DNA of 64,000 bases from Mucilaginibacter phyllosphaerae (GCF_004378255.1 NZ_SNQG01000008.1:62001-126000), one strand, 5' to 3'. Positions 8,700-18,033 are shown, counted from the first letter of the stretch. A program made the numbers and translations. Notes: generated by a model not told the origin, from the letters alone.

Positions 8700-9323
8700 A
8701 TGAAAAAATACATCTCCAAATTTCATTACCTCACGCAGGATTTGCCCGGCCGCAGCCACCCAGAACAGGCGCAAATAGCTTGCGAAGCCGGTGCCAACTG
8801 GATCCAATACCGTTGTATGAGTAAGGGCGATGAGGAGATGATAACAGAACTTCATCAGATAGCATCTATTTGTGATGACTGGGGCGCAACCTTAATTATA
8901 GCCAACCACTACCATTTACTGGATAGGGTTGATGCACAGGGCGTGCATATCGAAGCCCTGAATGCCGATTATGCAGCCATCCGCGAAGCCATAACGGATG
9001 AAAAAACATTAGGCGCATCTGCCGCAGATATAGAAACTTTATTGCGCATCCAAAACACCGGCGCTGCTGATTATTGCGGTTACGGCCCCTTTGCCCATAC
9101 TACTACAAAAGCTAACGATAAGCCCCTGCTGGGTTATGACGGCTATCGGGCTTTACAAAACCAAAATATAGATCTCCCGGTAATTGCAGTTGGCGGTGTG
9201 CAGCTAAAAGATATTGAATTGCTGATGCAAGCCGGTATTTATGGCATCGCCGTATCATCAGCCGTAAACCTGTCGCCCGATCCTGATGCTATGGTGAAGG
9301 AAATTTATAGAAAGATATATTGA
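8700..9323 (+). CDS. thiE: Thiamine-phosphate synthase-like protein (ThiE/TenI family)
   Basis: 207-residue TIM barrel. ThiE landmarks are visible: WIQYR (35-38), DYCGYGPF (124-131), TTTK (134-137) and VIAVGGV. ThiE couples hydroxymethylpyrimidine diphosphate with thiazole phosphate to give thiamine phosphate. Two expected Mg-ligand aspartates are replaced: the usual IIND is IIAN (Ala68-Asn69), and the GVHLGQxD aspartate aligns with Asn88. The enzyme may be diverged, or may act more like the related tautomerase TenI. No TPP riboswitch precedes this gene. Only 2 nt separate it from the upstream repeat. Confidence 0.8.
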   Translation: MKKYISKFHYLTQDLPGRSHPEQAQIACEAGANWIQYRCMSKGDEEMITELHQIASICDDWGATLIIANHYHLLDRVDAQGVHIEALNADYAAIREAITDEKTLGASAADIETLLRIQNTGAADYCGYGPFAHTTTKANDKPLLGYDGYRALQNQNIDLPVIAVGGVQLKDIELLMQAGIYGIAVSSAVNLSPDPDAMVKEIYRKIY

Positions 9324-9373
9324 TTTAATTTTCAGTCTGAGCCGTTTGCAATATAGTAAAGGGAATAACGGCT

Positions 9374-9916
9374 TTACAGGCTTAACCCATAGATGGGGCA
9401 GTTTGTGGGGTAAGCGATATAAACATGCTCATCCATCACCTCGCCGTTTTTAATAACAGATTGTTTTAGTACACCCTGCAGCGTATAACCGGCTTTTTCC
9501 AGCACCCGCATTGATGCCGGGTTTTTGCTGAATATGGCCGCCTGGATACAAATAATATCAAAATTTGTAAAAGTATAAGCGGTTACCAGCCTAACCGCTT
9601 CGGTGGCAATACCGCGGCCCCAGTATTGCTCGCCCAGCCAGTAACCTATTAACGGCGACTTGCGGTGCACATCATCCCTTAATTGTAAGCCTATCCCGCC
9701 GGCTGCTTCACCGTTTATTATAATAGCAAAATTGGTAACCGTTAGCCGGTTCAGCATCAGGCCAATAAACGCCTCCGCATCTTTTAAGGTATAGGGCGTG
9801 GGGAACCTGTCTTGCAGGTATGCAGGTACCTTAGGGTTGTTAGCATGTTTTTGTAATGCCGGTGCATCTGCCTGCTGCCAGTGCCTCAGCGTAAATTGGC
9901 TTCCTTTTATTTCCAT
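9374..9916 (-). CDS. GNAT-family N-acetyltransferase (RimJ/RimL type)
   Basis: 180 residues from the ATG at 9916; an upstream TTG is in frame but less likely. The acetyl-CoA binding segment is clear (YWGRGIATEAVRLV, then NPASMRVLEKAGYTLQGVL), as in ribosomal-protein and small-molecule acetyltransferases of the RimJ/RimL group. The protein is probably cytoplasmic with an unknown acceptor. It converges with the thiE-like gene across about 50 bp. Confidence 0.85.
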   Translation of the reverse strand: MEIKGSQFTLRHWQQADAPALQKHANNPKVPAYLQDRFPTPYTLKDAEAFIGLMLNRLTVTNFAIIINGEAAGGIGLQLRDDVHRKSPLIGYWLGEQYWGRGIATEAVRLVTAYTFTNFDIICIQAAIFSKNPASMRVLEKAGYTLQGVLKQSVIKNGEVMDEHVYIAYPTNCPIYGLSL

Positions 9917-9994
9917 TTTGTAACAATCCAAACGTTAAAATTACTAATATTAACCAAACTGCTAAATTGCAGTGCTTAACAGCATACTTTGCAT

Positions 9995-12361
9995 ATGAAA
10001 AAACGCTTTACCTTATTGTTCCTTTGTTTCGGGTTTGCCGCATCAGCGCAAAAGCTGGAAGTACTTACGGTTGAAAAGATCATGCGACACCCTAAGTGGA
10101 TAGGCGTGTCGCCATCCAACATCCGCTGGAGCGATGACAGTAAAAAGATCTATTTTAACTGGAATCCCGATAAGGCCGAACGGGATGAGCTTTTTTATAT
10201 CAGCCCCAATAACACCAAACCACAAAAAGCAGGCCTTGCCGAACGGCGCGATATGGTACCCGAAGGCGGCAAATGGAACAAGGCCCGCACTTTAAAAACG
10301 TATGAAGATGACGGCGATATTTACTTATGGCAGGCAAATACCGGCAAGGTTGTACAGCTTACCCACACTACCGGCCGCGAAAGCAACCCAACCTTTACGG
10401 GTGATGAAAGCAGTGTGATCTATACGTATGATAACAACCTGTATCAGCTTAAATTAGGCAAAAGCGAACTTACCCAGCTTACCAATTTCGTAAAAACCGC
10501 CTGCGAGAAAAAGCCTGCTAAAGATAATGAGCAGGCCCGCTGGCTCAAAAAACAACAAGCAGAACTGTTTGATATAATTAAGGCAGAAGAGAAAGACCGT
10601 AAGCTGGATTCTGCAGAACGGGCCTTGCTTAAAACGGATAAATTAAAAGAGATAGCCTTTGGCGATAAAAGATTGAGCAGTATGCAGGTAAGCCCCAACG
10701 GAAGGTATATCACCTACCGCCTTACCCAAGCTGCCGAAGGTGCCAGGGCGGGCATTGTACCCAATTATGTAACGGCATCCGGCTATACCGAAGATATCCC
10801 CAACCGTACCAAAGTAGGCGCCCCGCAAGCTGCATCAGAGGGTTTTATTTTTGATACCCAACGCGATTCTGTTTATGCCATCGTTACTAAAAATATTCCC
10901 GGCATTAAAGATATCCCGGCGTTTTATAATGACTACCCCAAAGAATTAGAAGCCCTTAAAAAAGCCAATGCCGACCGCAGGGTGGATCTTAGCGCCCCAT
11001 TCTGGAGCCCCGATGGTAAGCAAGCCGTAGTAAATATAGATGCGCAGGATAATAAAGACCGTTGGCTGATGCTGCTGGATGCCGCAACGGGTAAACTAAC
11101 CCTGCTGGACAGGCAGCACGATGATGCCTGGATAGGCGGCCCGGGCACAGGTGCCTGGTTTGCAGATGGTAGCTTGGGCTGGGCGGATAACACGCATTTT
11201 TACTACCAGAGCGAGGCCAGCGGCTATTCGCACTTATACCTGGCAGATGTAGTTAACGGCAACAAAAAACAGCTCACCAGCGGCAAGTGGGAGGTGCAAA
11301 CGCTGCGCCTATCAAACGATAAAAAAACTTTTTACTTTACCGCCAATATCGATCATCCGGGTATTACGCAATTTTACCGTATCCCGGTTACGGGCGGTGC
11401 ACCGGTTAAAATAACGGGCATAAAGGGTGGTAACGAGATAGGCCTTTCGCCCGATGAAAAGTGGATCGCTATCCGTCATTCGTATTCTAACCAACCCTGG
11501 GAGTTATATGTACAGCCCAATAAACCGGGCGTACAAGCTATACAAATAACCCATTCTACCACCGCAGAATTTAACACCTACCCATGGCGCGAACCGGAGG
11601 TGATCAGTTTTAAGAACCGTAACGGCAAGGATATTTATGCCCGGGTATATGTGCCTAAAAATCCCGACCCGGCAAAACCGGCTGTGGTGTTTGTACATGG
11701 CGCAGGATATTTGCAAAACGCACATTACTGGTGGAGCAGCTATTTCCGCGAGTATATGTTCAACAACATGCTGGCAGATAATGGTTACACGGTGATGGAT
11801 ATTGATTATACTGCCAGCTCGGGTTACGGCCGCGATATCCGCACCGGCATTTATCGCCACATGGGCGGTGCCGACCTGACCGACCAGGTAGACGGTGTAA
11901 AGTTACTGGCAGATAAATATGGCGTAAACCCTAAGCACGTGGGTTTGTATGGCGGCTCTTACGGCGGTTTTATCACGTTGATGGCCATGTTTACCCAGCC
12001 GGATGTTTTTGCAGCCGGTGCAGCCCTGCGCTCGGTAACCGATTGGGCGCATTACAATCATGGCTACACATCTAATATTTTAAACGAGCCTTTTAACGAT
12101 GAGAAGGCCTATCGCCAAAGTTCGCCCATATATTTTGCGGATGGCTTAAAGGGCTGGCTTTTGATGCTGCACGGCATGGTAGATGAGAATGTGAACTTTC
12201 AGGATATTGTAAGGCTATCGCAACGGCTGATAGAACTGCACAAAGAAAACTGGGAACTGGCCCCCTACCCGGTAGAAGACCATGGCTTTGTACAACCCAG
12301 CAGCTGGACGGATGAGTATAAACGCATCTTTAAATTGTTTGAGGAAACGTTGAAGAAGTAG
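9995..12361 (+). CDS. S9-family serine peptidase (dipeptidyl-peptidase IV/prolyl oligopeptidase type)
   Basis: 788 residues with a signal peptide ending ASAQ. The N-terminal half is a beta-propeller with repeated SPDG/SPDEKW strands. The C-terminal alpha/beta-hydrolase domain carries Ser in GGSYGGF, an Asp in HGMVDENV and a His in EDHGF, giving a complete catalytic triad. Such enzymes clip dipeptides or short peptides, often after proline, in the periplasm or at the cell surface. The ATG at 9995 was preferred over the TTG at 9989 because it begins the MKKRF signal sequence. Monocistronic by spacing. Confidence 0.93.
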   Translation: MKKRFTLLFLCFGFAASAQKLEVLTVEKIMRHPKWIGVSPSNIRWSDDSKKIYFNWNPDKAERDELFYISPNNTKPQKAGLAERRDMVPEGGKWNKARTLKTYEDDGDIYLWQANTGKVVQLTHTTGRESNPTFTGDESSVIYTYDNNLYQLKLGKSELTQLTNFVKTACEKKPAKDNEQARWLKKQQAELFDIIKAEEKDRKLDSAERALLKTDKLKEIAFGDKRLSSMQVSPNGRYITYRLTQAAEGARAGIVPNYVTASGYTEDIPNRTKVGAPQAASEGFIFDTQRDSVYAIVTKNIPGIKDIPAFYNDYPKELEALKKANADRRVDLSAPFWSPDGKQAVVNIDAQDNKDRWLMLLDAATGKLTLLDRQHDDAWIGGPGTGAWFADGSLGWADNTHFYYQSEASGYSHLYLADVVNGNKKQLTSGKWEVQTLRLSNDKKTFYFTANIDHPGITQFYRIPVTGGAPVKITGIKGGNEIGLSPDEKWIAIRHSYSNQPWELYVQPNKPGVQAIQITHSTTAEFNTYPWREPEVISFKNRNGKDIYARVYVPKNPDPAKPAVVFVHGAGYLQNAHYWWSSYFREYMFNNMLADNGYTVMDIDYTASSGYGRDIRTGIYRHMGGADLTDQVDGVKLLADKYGVNPKHVGLYGGSYGGFITLMAMFTQPDVFAAGAALRSVTDWAHYNHGYTSNILNEPFNDEKAYRQSSPIYFADGLKGWLLMLHGMVDENVNFQDIVRLSQRLIELHKENWELAPYPVEDHGFVQPSSWTDEYKRIFKLFEETLKK

Positions 12362-12389
12362 TGCCTGATAAGTGGTAGCTTGGTGAATA

Positions 12390-12553
12390 AACTTGCCCGG
12401 CGGCTATTTACTCACCCCGCGGCACTCCGTGCGCGACCCTCTCTCTTCGCCTTCGGCGGAAAGAGGGTAAAAAATTATTATTCACCCTCTTTACGCTTGC
12501 GCAGAGAGGGTCGACGAGCGTAGCAATGTCGGGGTGAGTAACTTGCCCGGCGG
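12390..12553. repeat. MITE-like palindromic element flanked by 14-bp direct repeats
   Basis: The fills most of the 227-bp gap after the peptidase gene. AACTTGCCCGGCGG occurs at 12390-12403 and again at 12540-12553. Between them, perfect 11-bp terminal inverted repeats TACTCACCCCG (12409-12419) and CGGGGTGAGTA (12530-12540) enclose two hairpins of the ACCCTCT...AGAGGGT type. No coding capacity. Confidence 0.6.
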
Positions 12554-12588
12554 TTGATCTTGCCGGAGATAACTAAACTAATCAACAG

Positions 12589-13008
12589 ATGAAAAAACTA
12601 TTCTATATGTTACTCTTACTTGCCCTTGCCTGTACCCCGGCCAAACATCCCGCTGCCGTGCAGATAGCGCTTAGTGATAACGGCCAATCCGTTTGGTTTA
12701 AGGGGTTAAATAAATTGGTAATAAATGATATTGCCCGCGATACCAATCAGGCGGTTTGGCAAAGCCTGGTGCCTGTATATCGGATGCCCGCCGATACCGA
12801 TCTGAAGAATTACCAGCCGGTGCAGCCCGGGCAATATGTGGTAAAAGATAGCATAGTGGTTTTTACGCCCGATACCCCGTTTGTAAAAGGTCAAACCTAT
12901 TTTGTGCGCAATTATCGCCTGGGCGAGGGCGCATTGTTAATTGATTATATCAAAAGCCGGTCGCAGCCGGGCAAGGTGCAATTTATCGATTTGATTTTTA
13001 AGCCATAA
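12589..13008 (+). CDS. Small lipoprotein of unknown function
   Basis: 139 residues. A short signal ends in LLALAC, a lipobox with Cys near residue 15. The rest is soluble, with beta-like stretches (YVVKDSIVVFTPDTPFVKGQTYFVRNY) that suggest an extracellular or periplasmic beta-sandwich. I do not recognise a family. It stands between the repeat element and the rimP promoter and is probably transcribed alone. Confidence 0.7.
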   Translation: MKKLFYMLLLLALACTPAKHPAAVQIALSDNGQSVWFKGLNKLVINDIARDTNQAVWQSLVPVYRMPADTDLKNYQPVQPGQYVVKDSIVVFTPDTPFVKGQTYFVRNYRLGEGALLIDYIKSRSQPGKVQFIDLIFKP

Positions 13009-13009
13009 G

Positions 13010-13040
13010 CTTGCAAAAATCAAAAAAAGTTGTACATTTG
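13010..13040 (+). promoter_or_regulatory. Promoter of the rimP-nusA-infB operon
   Basis: CTTG at 13010-13013 and TACATTTG at 13033-13040, 19 nt apart, match the Bacteroidota -33/-7 consensus. The predicted start near 13047 leaves a leader of about 100 nt before rimP. Confidence 0.65.
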
Positions 13041-13052
13041 CAACTGAATTAA

Positions 13053-13085
13053 AAAAGAGGGGGCATTTGTCCCCTCTTTTATTTT
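13053..13085 (+). terminator. Terminator-like hairpin in the rimP leader (putative attenuator)
   Basis: AAAAGAGGGG (13053-13062) pairs perfectly with CCCCTCTTTT (13071-13080) around an 8-nt loop and is followed by ATTTTAT. It lies just after the predicted transcription start and before rimP, so it would stop most transcripts unless antitermination occurs. That is a plausible autoregulation device for an operon encoding NusA. Confidence 0.65.
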
Positions 13086-13146
13086 ATCAATCAAATTATC
13101 ATCCGTTGCTTGCCTTGTTAAGGCACGCCCGGCAAAACATCCGATA

Positions 13147-13611
13147 ATGAATATTGAAAAAAGAGTAACAGAACTGGTAGAGGAAAAAATTGCCGATATG
13201 CCAAACTTGTTTTTGGTGGATGTTAAAATGCATTCAAACGGCAAACTGATTGTGTTGGTAGATGGCGATAACGGGATAGGGATTGCCGATTGTGTAGCCA
13301 TAAGCAGGCATGTAGGCTTCCATCTGGAAGAAGAGAACACGATAGAAGACCCCTATAACCTGGAAGTTTCATCGCCGGGCATTGATACGCCGCTAACGCT
13401 AAAAAGGCAATATGCCAAAAATATAGGCCGCACGCTTGCCATAAAAATGGACGACGGCACCAACCGCGAAGGCACTTTAAAAGAAGCTGGTGACGATATG
13501 ATAATAATAGAAGAAACAATAAAACAAAAAGGGAAAAAGGCCGAAACTGTTGAAAGCACTATCCCTACAGATAAAATAACAGAAACAAAAGTTTTAATAT
13601 CATTCAAGTAG
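13147..13611 (+). CDS. rimP: Ribosome maturation factor RimP
   Basis: 154 residues with the RimP N-terminal alpha/beta domain (LFLVDVKMHSNGKLIVLVDGDNGIGIADC), the conserved YNLEVSSPGIDTPL segment and the SH3-like C-terminal domain. It binds the maturing 30S subunit. It opens the canonical rimP-nusA-infB operon, 3 nt before nusA, and is read from the promoter at 13010-13040. Confidence 0.96.
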   Translation: MNIEKRVTELVEEKIADMPNLFLVDVKMHSNGKLIVLVDGDNGIGIADCVAISRHVGFHLEEENTIEDPYNLEVSSPGIDTPLTLKRQYAKNIGRTLAIKMDDGTNREGTLKEAGDDMIIIEETIKQKGKKAETVESTIPTDKITETKVLISFK

Positions 13612-13614
13612 AAG

Positions 13615-14850
13615 ATGAGCAATATTAATTTAATTGATTCTTTTCAGGAATTTAAAGATTTCAAGAACATTGACCGCCCAACCATGATGAGCGTTCTGGA
13701 AGACGTTTTCAGAAGCATGATCAGGAAAAAGTATGGCACCGATGAGAATTGCGACGTTATTGTTAACACAGACAATGGTGACTTAGAGATATGGCGCACA
13801 CGTGTTGTTGTTGAGGATGGTTTTAGCGAGGATGATGACCTGGAAATTGAGCTGGCCGAAGCACAATCTATTGATGCCGACCTGGAGGTAGGTGAGGATT
13901 TTATTGAGCAGATCACTTTAGAAAGCTTTGGCCGCCGCGCCATTTTAGCTGCCCGCCAAACGCTGGTATCTAAAATTTTAGAGCTGGAGAAAGACGAAAT
14001 ATTTAAAAAATATAAAGATCGCGTTGGTGAAATTGTTACCGGCGAGGTTTACCAGGTTTGGAAAAAAGAAACCCTGGTGCTTGATGATGAAGGCAACGAA
14101 CTTTTATTACCTAAAACCGAGCAGATCCCTGCCGATTACTTTAAAAAAGGGGATAGCGTAAGGGCAATTATCAGCAAGGTTGATATGATGAACAGCAATC
14201 CAAAGATCATCATCTCGCGTACCGCACCTGAATTTTTGCAGCGTTTGTTCGAAATGGAAGTACCCGAGATCTTCGACGGTTTAATTACCATTAAAAAGAT
14301 CGTTCGTGAACCCGGAGAGCGCGCTAAGGTAGCAGTAGAATCTTATGACGACCGGATTGACCCGGTTGGGGCCTGCGTAGGGATGAAAGGCTCGCGTATC
14401 CATGGTATCGTTCGCGAATTGAAGAACGAAAACATAGATGTGATAAACTTTACCAACAATATCCAGTTATATATACAACGTGCCTTATCGCCCGCTAAGA
14501 TCACTTCTATTAAGTTAGATGATGAGAAAAAAACGGCAGCAGTGTACTTAAAGCCCGATCAGGTATCATTGGCCATAGGCCGTGGCGGCCACAACATTAA
14601 ACTGGCAGGTAAATTGACAGGTTACGAAATTGATGTTTACCGCGAGGCTGATGAGCATGACGAGGATGTGGACATCGAAGAATTCTCTGACGAGATCGAT
14701 AGCTGGATACTGGACGAATTTAAACGCATCGGGCTGGATACTGCGAAATCGGTACTGGCACTGTCTGTGGGTGAATTGGTTAAACGTACCGACCTGGAAG
14801 AGGAAACAGTAAAAGAAGTTTTATCGGTTCTGCAGGCAGAATTTGAATAA
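13615..14850 (+). CDS. nusA: Transcription termination/antitermination factor NusA
   Basis: 411 residues: an N-terminal RNA-polymerase-binding domain, an S1 domain (VGEIVTGEVYQVWKKETLVL), two KH domains (VGACVGMKGSRI and SLAIGRGGHNIKLAGK), and a short acidic C-terminal part with one helix-hairpin-like repeat. It modulates pausing, termination and antitermination. The upstream hairpin in the rimP leader is a candidate target for its own feedback. Confidence 0.97.
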   Translation: MSNINLIDSFQEFKDFKNIDRPTMMSVLEDVFRSMIRKKYGTDENCDVIVNTDNGDLEIWRTRVVVEDGFSEDDDLEIELAEAQSIDADLEVGEDFIEQITLESFGRRAILAARQTLVSKILELEKDEIFKKYKDRVGEIVTGEVYQVWKKETLVLDDEGNELLLPKTEQIPADYFKKGDSVRAIISKVDMMNSNPKIIISRTAPEFLQRLFEMEVPEIFDGLITIKKIVREPGERAKVAVESYDDRIDPVGACVGMKGSRIHGIVRELKNENIDVINFTNNIQLYIQRALSPAKITSIKLDDEKKTAAVYLKPDQVSLAIGRGGHNIKLAGKLTGYEIDVYREADEHDEDVDIEEFSDEIDSWILDEFKRIGLDTAKSVLALSVGELVKRTDLEEETVKEVLSVLQAEFE

Positions 14851-14875
14851 ACAACATAACACGAATAAAAAATCG

Positions 14876-14883
14876 TATTTTTG
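14876..14883 (+). promoter_or_regulatory. -7 promoter box ahead of infB
   Basis: TATTTTTG fits TAnnTTTG and lies 26 bp before infB within the 59-bp nusA-infB gap, so infB may have a promoter of its own. No clear -33 element. Confidence 0.4.
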
Positions 14884-14909
14884 CGATAATTAGAGAGAAA
14901 ATTTAATAA

Positions 14910-17900
14910 ATGTCAGAAGACAAATCCATAAAATTAATAAAAGCGGTAAAAGAACTTAACATTGGTATGGGTACCATTGTCGATTTCTTAGCTTCCAAAG
15001 GTTATAAGGTTGAAAAGCAGCCTATGGCCAAGCTGGATAACGATATGTACACCACATTGTTAAAGGAGTTTGCTGTCGACAAAATTATTAAGGAGGAGGC
15101 CAAGCAGATCAGCATAGGCAAGATCAGGAAAGAGGAGCCCGGACAGGCCCCTGAAAAACCTGTTGAGCAGCGCCGTTCCCGTGATTTTGAGAACGAGGAG
15201 ATCCTGATCAAAAACACCGGCCATTTTTCTTCAACGCCGGCTGAAAAGCCAAAACCGGCCGAGCCTGTACAGGCAAAAACCGAAGAGCGTACAGAAGCAG
15301 CATTGCCCGGAGTAAAGGTGATTGGCAAGATAGACCTTAATAATCTTAACGCTAAACCACCGGTGGAAGAGAAACCTGCACCGGTTGCCGAAGCGCCCAA
15401 AGCACCCGAGCCTGTTGCAGAAAAACCTGCACCGGTTGTAGAAACGCCCAAAGCGCCCGAGCCTGTTGCAGAGAAACCTGCACCGGTTGCCGAAGCACCC
15501 AAAGCGCCCGAGCCTGTTGCCGAGAAACCTGCACCGGTTGCCGAAGCACCCAAAGCGCCCGAGCCTGTTGCAGAGAAACCTGCACCTGTTGCAGAAGCCC
15601 CGGTTACCCCGGCTGCACCAGTAGTGGAAGAAACTACCCCGGCAGAAGCGGAAGGCGACGACGTGATACGCGCCAGCGCCGAGCGTTTAAGCGGGCCAAA
15701 AATTATAGGGAAGATAACCTTACCGGTTAACCAGCCAAAACGTGGCGGCCCGGTAGCGTCATCATCAAGTGCCGCAGGCAGCGCTGCCGATCAAAAACGC
15801 AAACGTAAGCGTAAAGATCAGCAAGGTGGCCAGGGCGGCGGCAATAATGGTGGCCAGCAGGCACCGCCAAGCGGCACCATCAATCCAAACCGTCCCGATT
15901 TCCGGAACAGGCCGGCAGGCCCTCCGGGTGGTGGCGGCGGTAACCGTCCGGATTTTAGAGGTGGCAGAAATGCACCGCCAAGCAGCGGCCCTAAAGAAGA
16001 ACCAACAGAAAAAGATATACAAGACCAGATCAAGGCTACCCTTGCACGCTTAAGCGGCGCGGGTAAGTCGGGTAAGTTTGCACAGCGTGCCAAATTCCGT
16101 CGTCAAAAACGGGATGATGTTGCTGCCAATGCGGATGAACTGGCAATGGAGCAGGATGCACAATCCAAAGTATTAAAGGTTACCGAGTTTGTTACGGCAA
16201 ATGAACTGGCCCTGATGATGGATGTATCTGTAACGCAAATTATCTCTACCTGTATGAGTTTGGGGATGTTCGTATCCATCAACCAGCGATTGGATGCCGA
16301 AACCCTGAGCATTGTTGCGGATGAGTTTGGCTACCAGGTAGAGTTTGTAAAACCACAAGATGAAGAGTTTATATTAGATCAGCCGGACGAGCCGGAAGAT
16401 CTGGTTCCGCGTGCACCAATTGTGACCATCATGGGCCACGTGGATCACGGTAAAACATCCCTGCTGGATTTTATCCGCAAAACAAACGTAATTGGCGGTG
16501 AGGCCGGGGGGATAACCCAGCACATCGGCGCTTACGAAGTAACCTTGCCGGAGAATAAAGGAAAAATCACCTTCCTGGATACACCGGGCCACGAGGCGTT
16601 TACTGCCATGCGTGCCAGGGGTGCACAGGTAACAGATATTGTTATCATCGTAATTGCTGCTGATGACAGCGTGATGCCGCAAACCCGCGAGGCCATAAAC
16701 CACGCGCAGGCTGCAGGTGCACCTATCATCTTCGCATTCAACAAAATTGACAGGCCGGGTGCCAACGCCGATAAAGTGCGCGAGCAACTATCAGCCATGA
16801 ATATTTTGGTTGAAGAGTGGGGCGGTAAATACCAAACGCAGGAGATCTCGGCAAAAACCGGTTTAAATATCGAATTGCTGTTAGAGAAAGTACTGTTGGA
16901 AGCAGAATTGCTTGAGCTTAAAGCCAACCCTAACAAACGTGCCGTAGGTACTGTTATCGAGGCTGCTTTAGACAAGGGCCGTGGTATTGTAACCACTATA
17001 TTGGTACAGGCCGGCCGCTTAAAAGTGGGCGACCCGATATTAGCCGGTTGCTATAGCGGGCGTGTTAAAGCGTTAACTAATGAGCGCGGACAAAGGGTTG
17101 AATCTGCAGGGCCATCTACACCGGTACAGGTGCTGGGTATGCAGGGGGCGCCTACTGCTGGCGATAAATTCAACGTGTTAGAGACCGAGGTTGAAGCCCG
17201 TGAAATTGCCAACAAACGCTTACAACTGCAACGCGAACAAGGCTTGCGTACACAAAAACATATTACCCTGGATGAGATTGGCCGCCGTTTGGCAGTTGGT
17301 AACTTTAAAGAACTTAACATTATTGTTAAGGGTGACGTGGATGGTTCTATCGAAGCGTTGTCAGATTCGTTATTGAAACTATCTACCGAGCAGATACAGG
17401 TGAATATCATATCCAAGGCAGTTGGGCAGATCTCCGAGTCGGATGTATTGCTGGCTTCCGCATCAGATGCGATCATCATCGGTTTCCAGGTACGCCCCTC
17501 AGGAAGTGCGCGTAAACTGGCCGAGGCGGAGCAGATTGATATCAGATTATACTCTATCATCTACGATGCTATCAACGAGATAAAAGCGGCGATGGAAGGT
17601 ATGCTTGCACCAACTTTTGAAGAGAAGATAGTGGCTAACGTAGAGATCCGCGAAACCTTCAAGATCAGCAAGGTTGGTACCATTGCAGGTTGTATGGTGT
17701 TAGATGGTAAGATTACCCGTAACAGTAAGATCCGGATCATTCGTGATGGTGTAGTAATTCACACCGGCGAACTGGCTTCATTGAAACGCTTTAAAGATGA
17801 TGTGAAAGAAGTAGCTACCAATTACGAATGTGGTTTAAACATTGCCAACTACAACAATATAGAAGTTGGTGATATTGTAGAAGCTTACGAAAACGTAGAA

Positions 17901-17921
17901 GTAAAACGTAAGTTAGCCTAA
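14910..17921 (+). CDS. infB: Translation initiation factor IF-2
   Basis: 1003 residues. The N-terminal IF2_N-like segment is followed by a low-complexity linker containing four full and one partial copy of a 17-residue unit (EKPAPVAEAPKAPEPVA; codons in 15369-15605) and a Gly/Arg/Lys-rich stretch. The GTPase G domain begins near residue 505 with G1 GHVDHGKTS, G3 DTPGHEAF and G4 NKID. Domains II, III and IV follow. The G domain places initiator tRNA on the 30S subunit. Last gene of the operon, closed by the terminator at 17942-17976. Confidence 0.97.
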   Translation: MSEDKSIKLIKAVKELNIGMGTIVDFLASKGYKVEKQPMAKLDNDMYTTLLKEFAVDKIIKEEAKQISIGKIRKEEPGQAPEKPVEQRRSRDFENEEILIKNTGHFSSTPAEKPKPAEPVQAKTEERTEAALPGVKVIGKIDLNNLNAKPPVEEKPAPVAEAPKAPEPVAEKPAPVVETPKAPEPVAEKPAPVAEAPKAPEPVAEKPAPVAEAPKAPEPVAEKPAPVAEAPVTPAAPVVEETTPAEAEGDDVIRASAERLSGPKIIGKITLPVNQPKRGGPVASSSSAAGSAADQKRKRKRKDQQGGQGGGNNGGQQAPPSGTINPNRPDFRNRPAGPPGGGGGNRPDFRGGRNAPPSSGPKEEPTEKDIQDQIKATLARLSGAGKSGKFAQRAKFRRQKRDDVAANADELAMEQDAQSKVLKVTEFVTANELALMMDVSVTQIISTCMSLGMFVSINQRLDAETLSIVADEFGYQVEFVKPQDEEFILDQPDEPEDLVPRAPIVTIMGHVDHGKTSLLDFIRKTNVIGGEAGGITQHIGAYEVTLPENKGKITFLDTPGHEAFTAMRARGAQVTDIVIIVIAADDSVMPQTREAINHAQAAGAPIIFAFNKIDRPGANADKVREQLSAMNILVEEWGGKYQTQEISAKTGLNIELLLEKVLLEAELLELKANPNKRAVGTVIEAALDKGRGIVTTILVQAGRLKVGDPILAGCYSGRVKALTNERGQRVESAGPSTPVQVLGMQGAPTAGDKFNVLETEVEAREIANKRLQLQREQGLRTQKHITLDEIGRRLAVGNFKELNIIVKGDVDGSIEALSDSLLKLSTEQIQVNIISKAVGQISESDVLLASASDAIIIGFQVRPSGSARKLAEAEQIDIRLYSIIYDAINEIKAAMEGMLAPTFEEKIVANVEIRETFKISKVGTIAGCMVLDGKITRNSKIRIIRDGVVIHTGELASLKRFKDDVKEVATNYECGLNIANYNNIEVGDIVEAYENVEVKRKLA
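15369..15605 (+). repeat. 51-bp in-frame tandem repeat in infB
   Basis: Nearly identical 51-nt units encode Pro/Ala/Glu/Lys-rich 17-residue repeats in the IF-2 linker. Copy number is likely to vary between strains by slippage or recombination without disturbing the frame. Confidence 0.85.
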
Positions 17922-17941
17922 CCGCTAACGGCTTAATATTT

Positions 17942-17976
17942 AAAGAGGCTGTTCCAATCGGGACAGCCTCTTTTTT
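17942..17976 (+). terminator. Intrinsic terminator of rimP-nusA-infB
   Basis: AAAGAGGCTGT pairs with ACAGCCTCTTT and a run of six T follows, 20 bp after the infB stop. Confidence 0.9.
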
Positions 17977-18033
17977 GTTGGCAAATAAGTTAGCAAATAA
18001 GCCAGCACCGCTTTAATGATGCACGTTATTATA

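Noticed and set aside
9342..9374. Hairpin after the thiE-like gene as terminator
   Set aside because: AGCCGTT/AACGGCT pair only across a 20-nt loop, with a weak T tract.
15002..15585. Long antisense frames with Gly/Ala/Ser repeats opposite infB
   Set aside because: They are the reverse translation of the 51-bp tandem repeat encoding the IF-2 linker.
15369..15605. Repeat array considered as CRISPR
   Set aside because: Units are contiguous 51-mers without spacers and lie in frame within infB.
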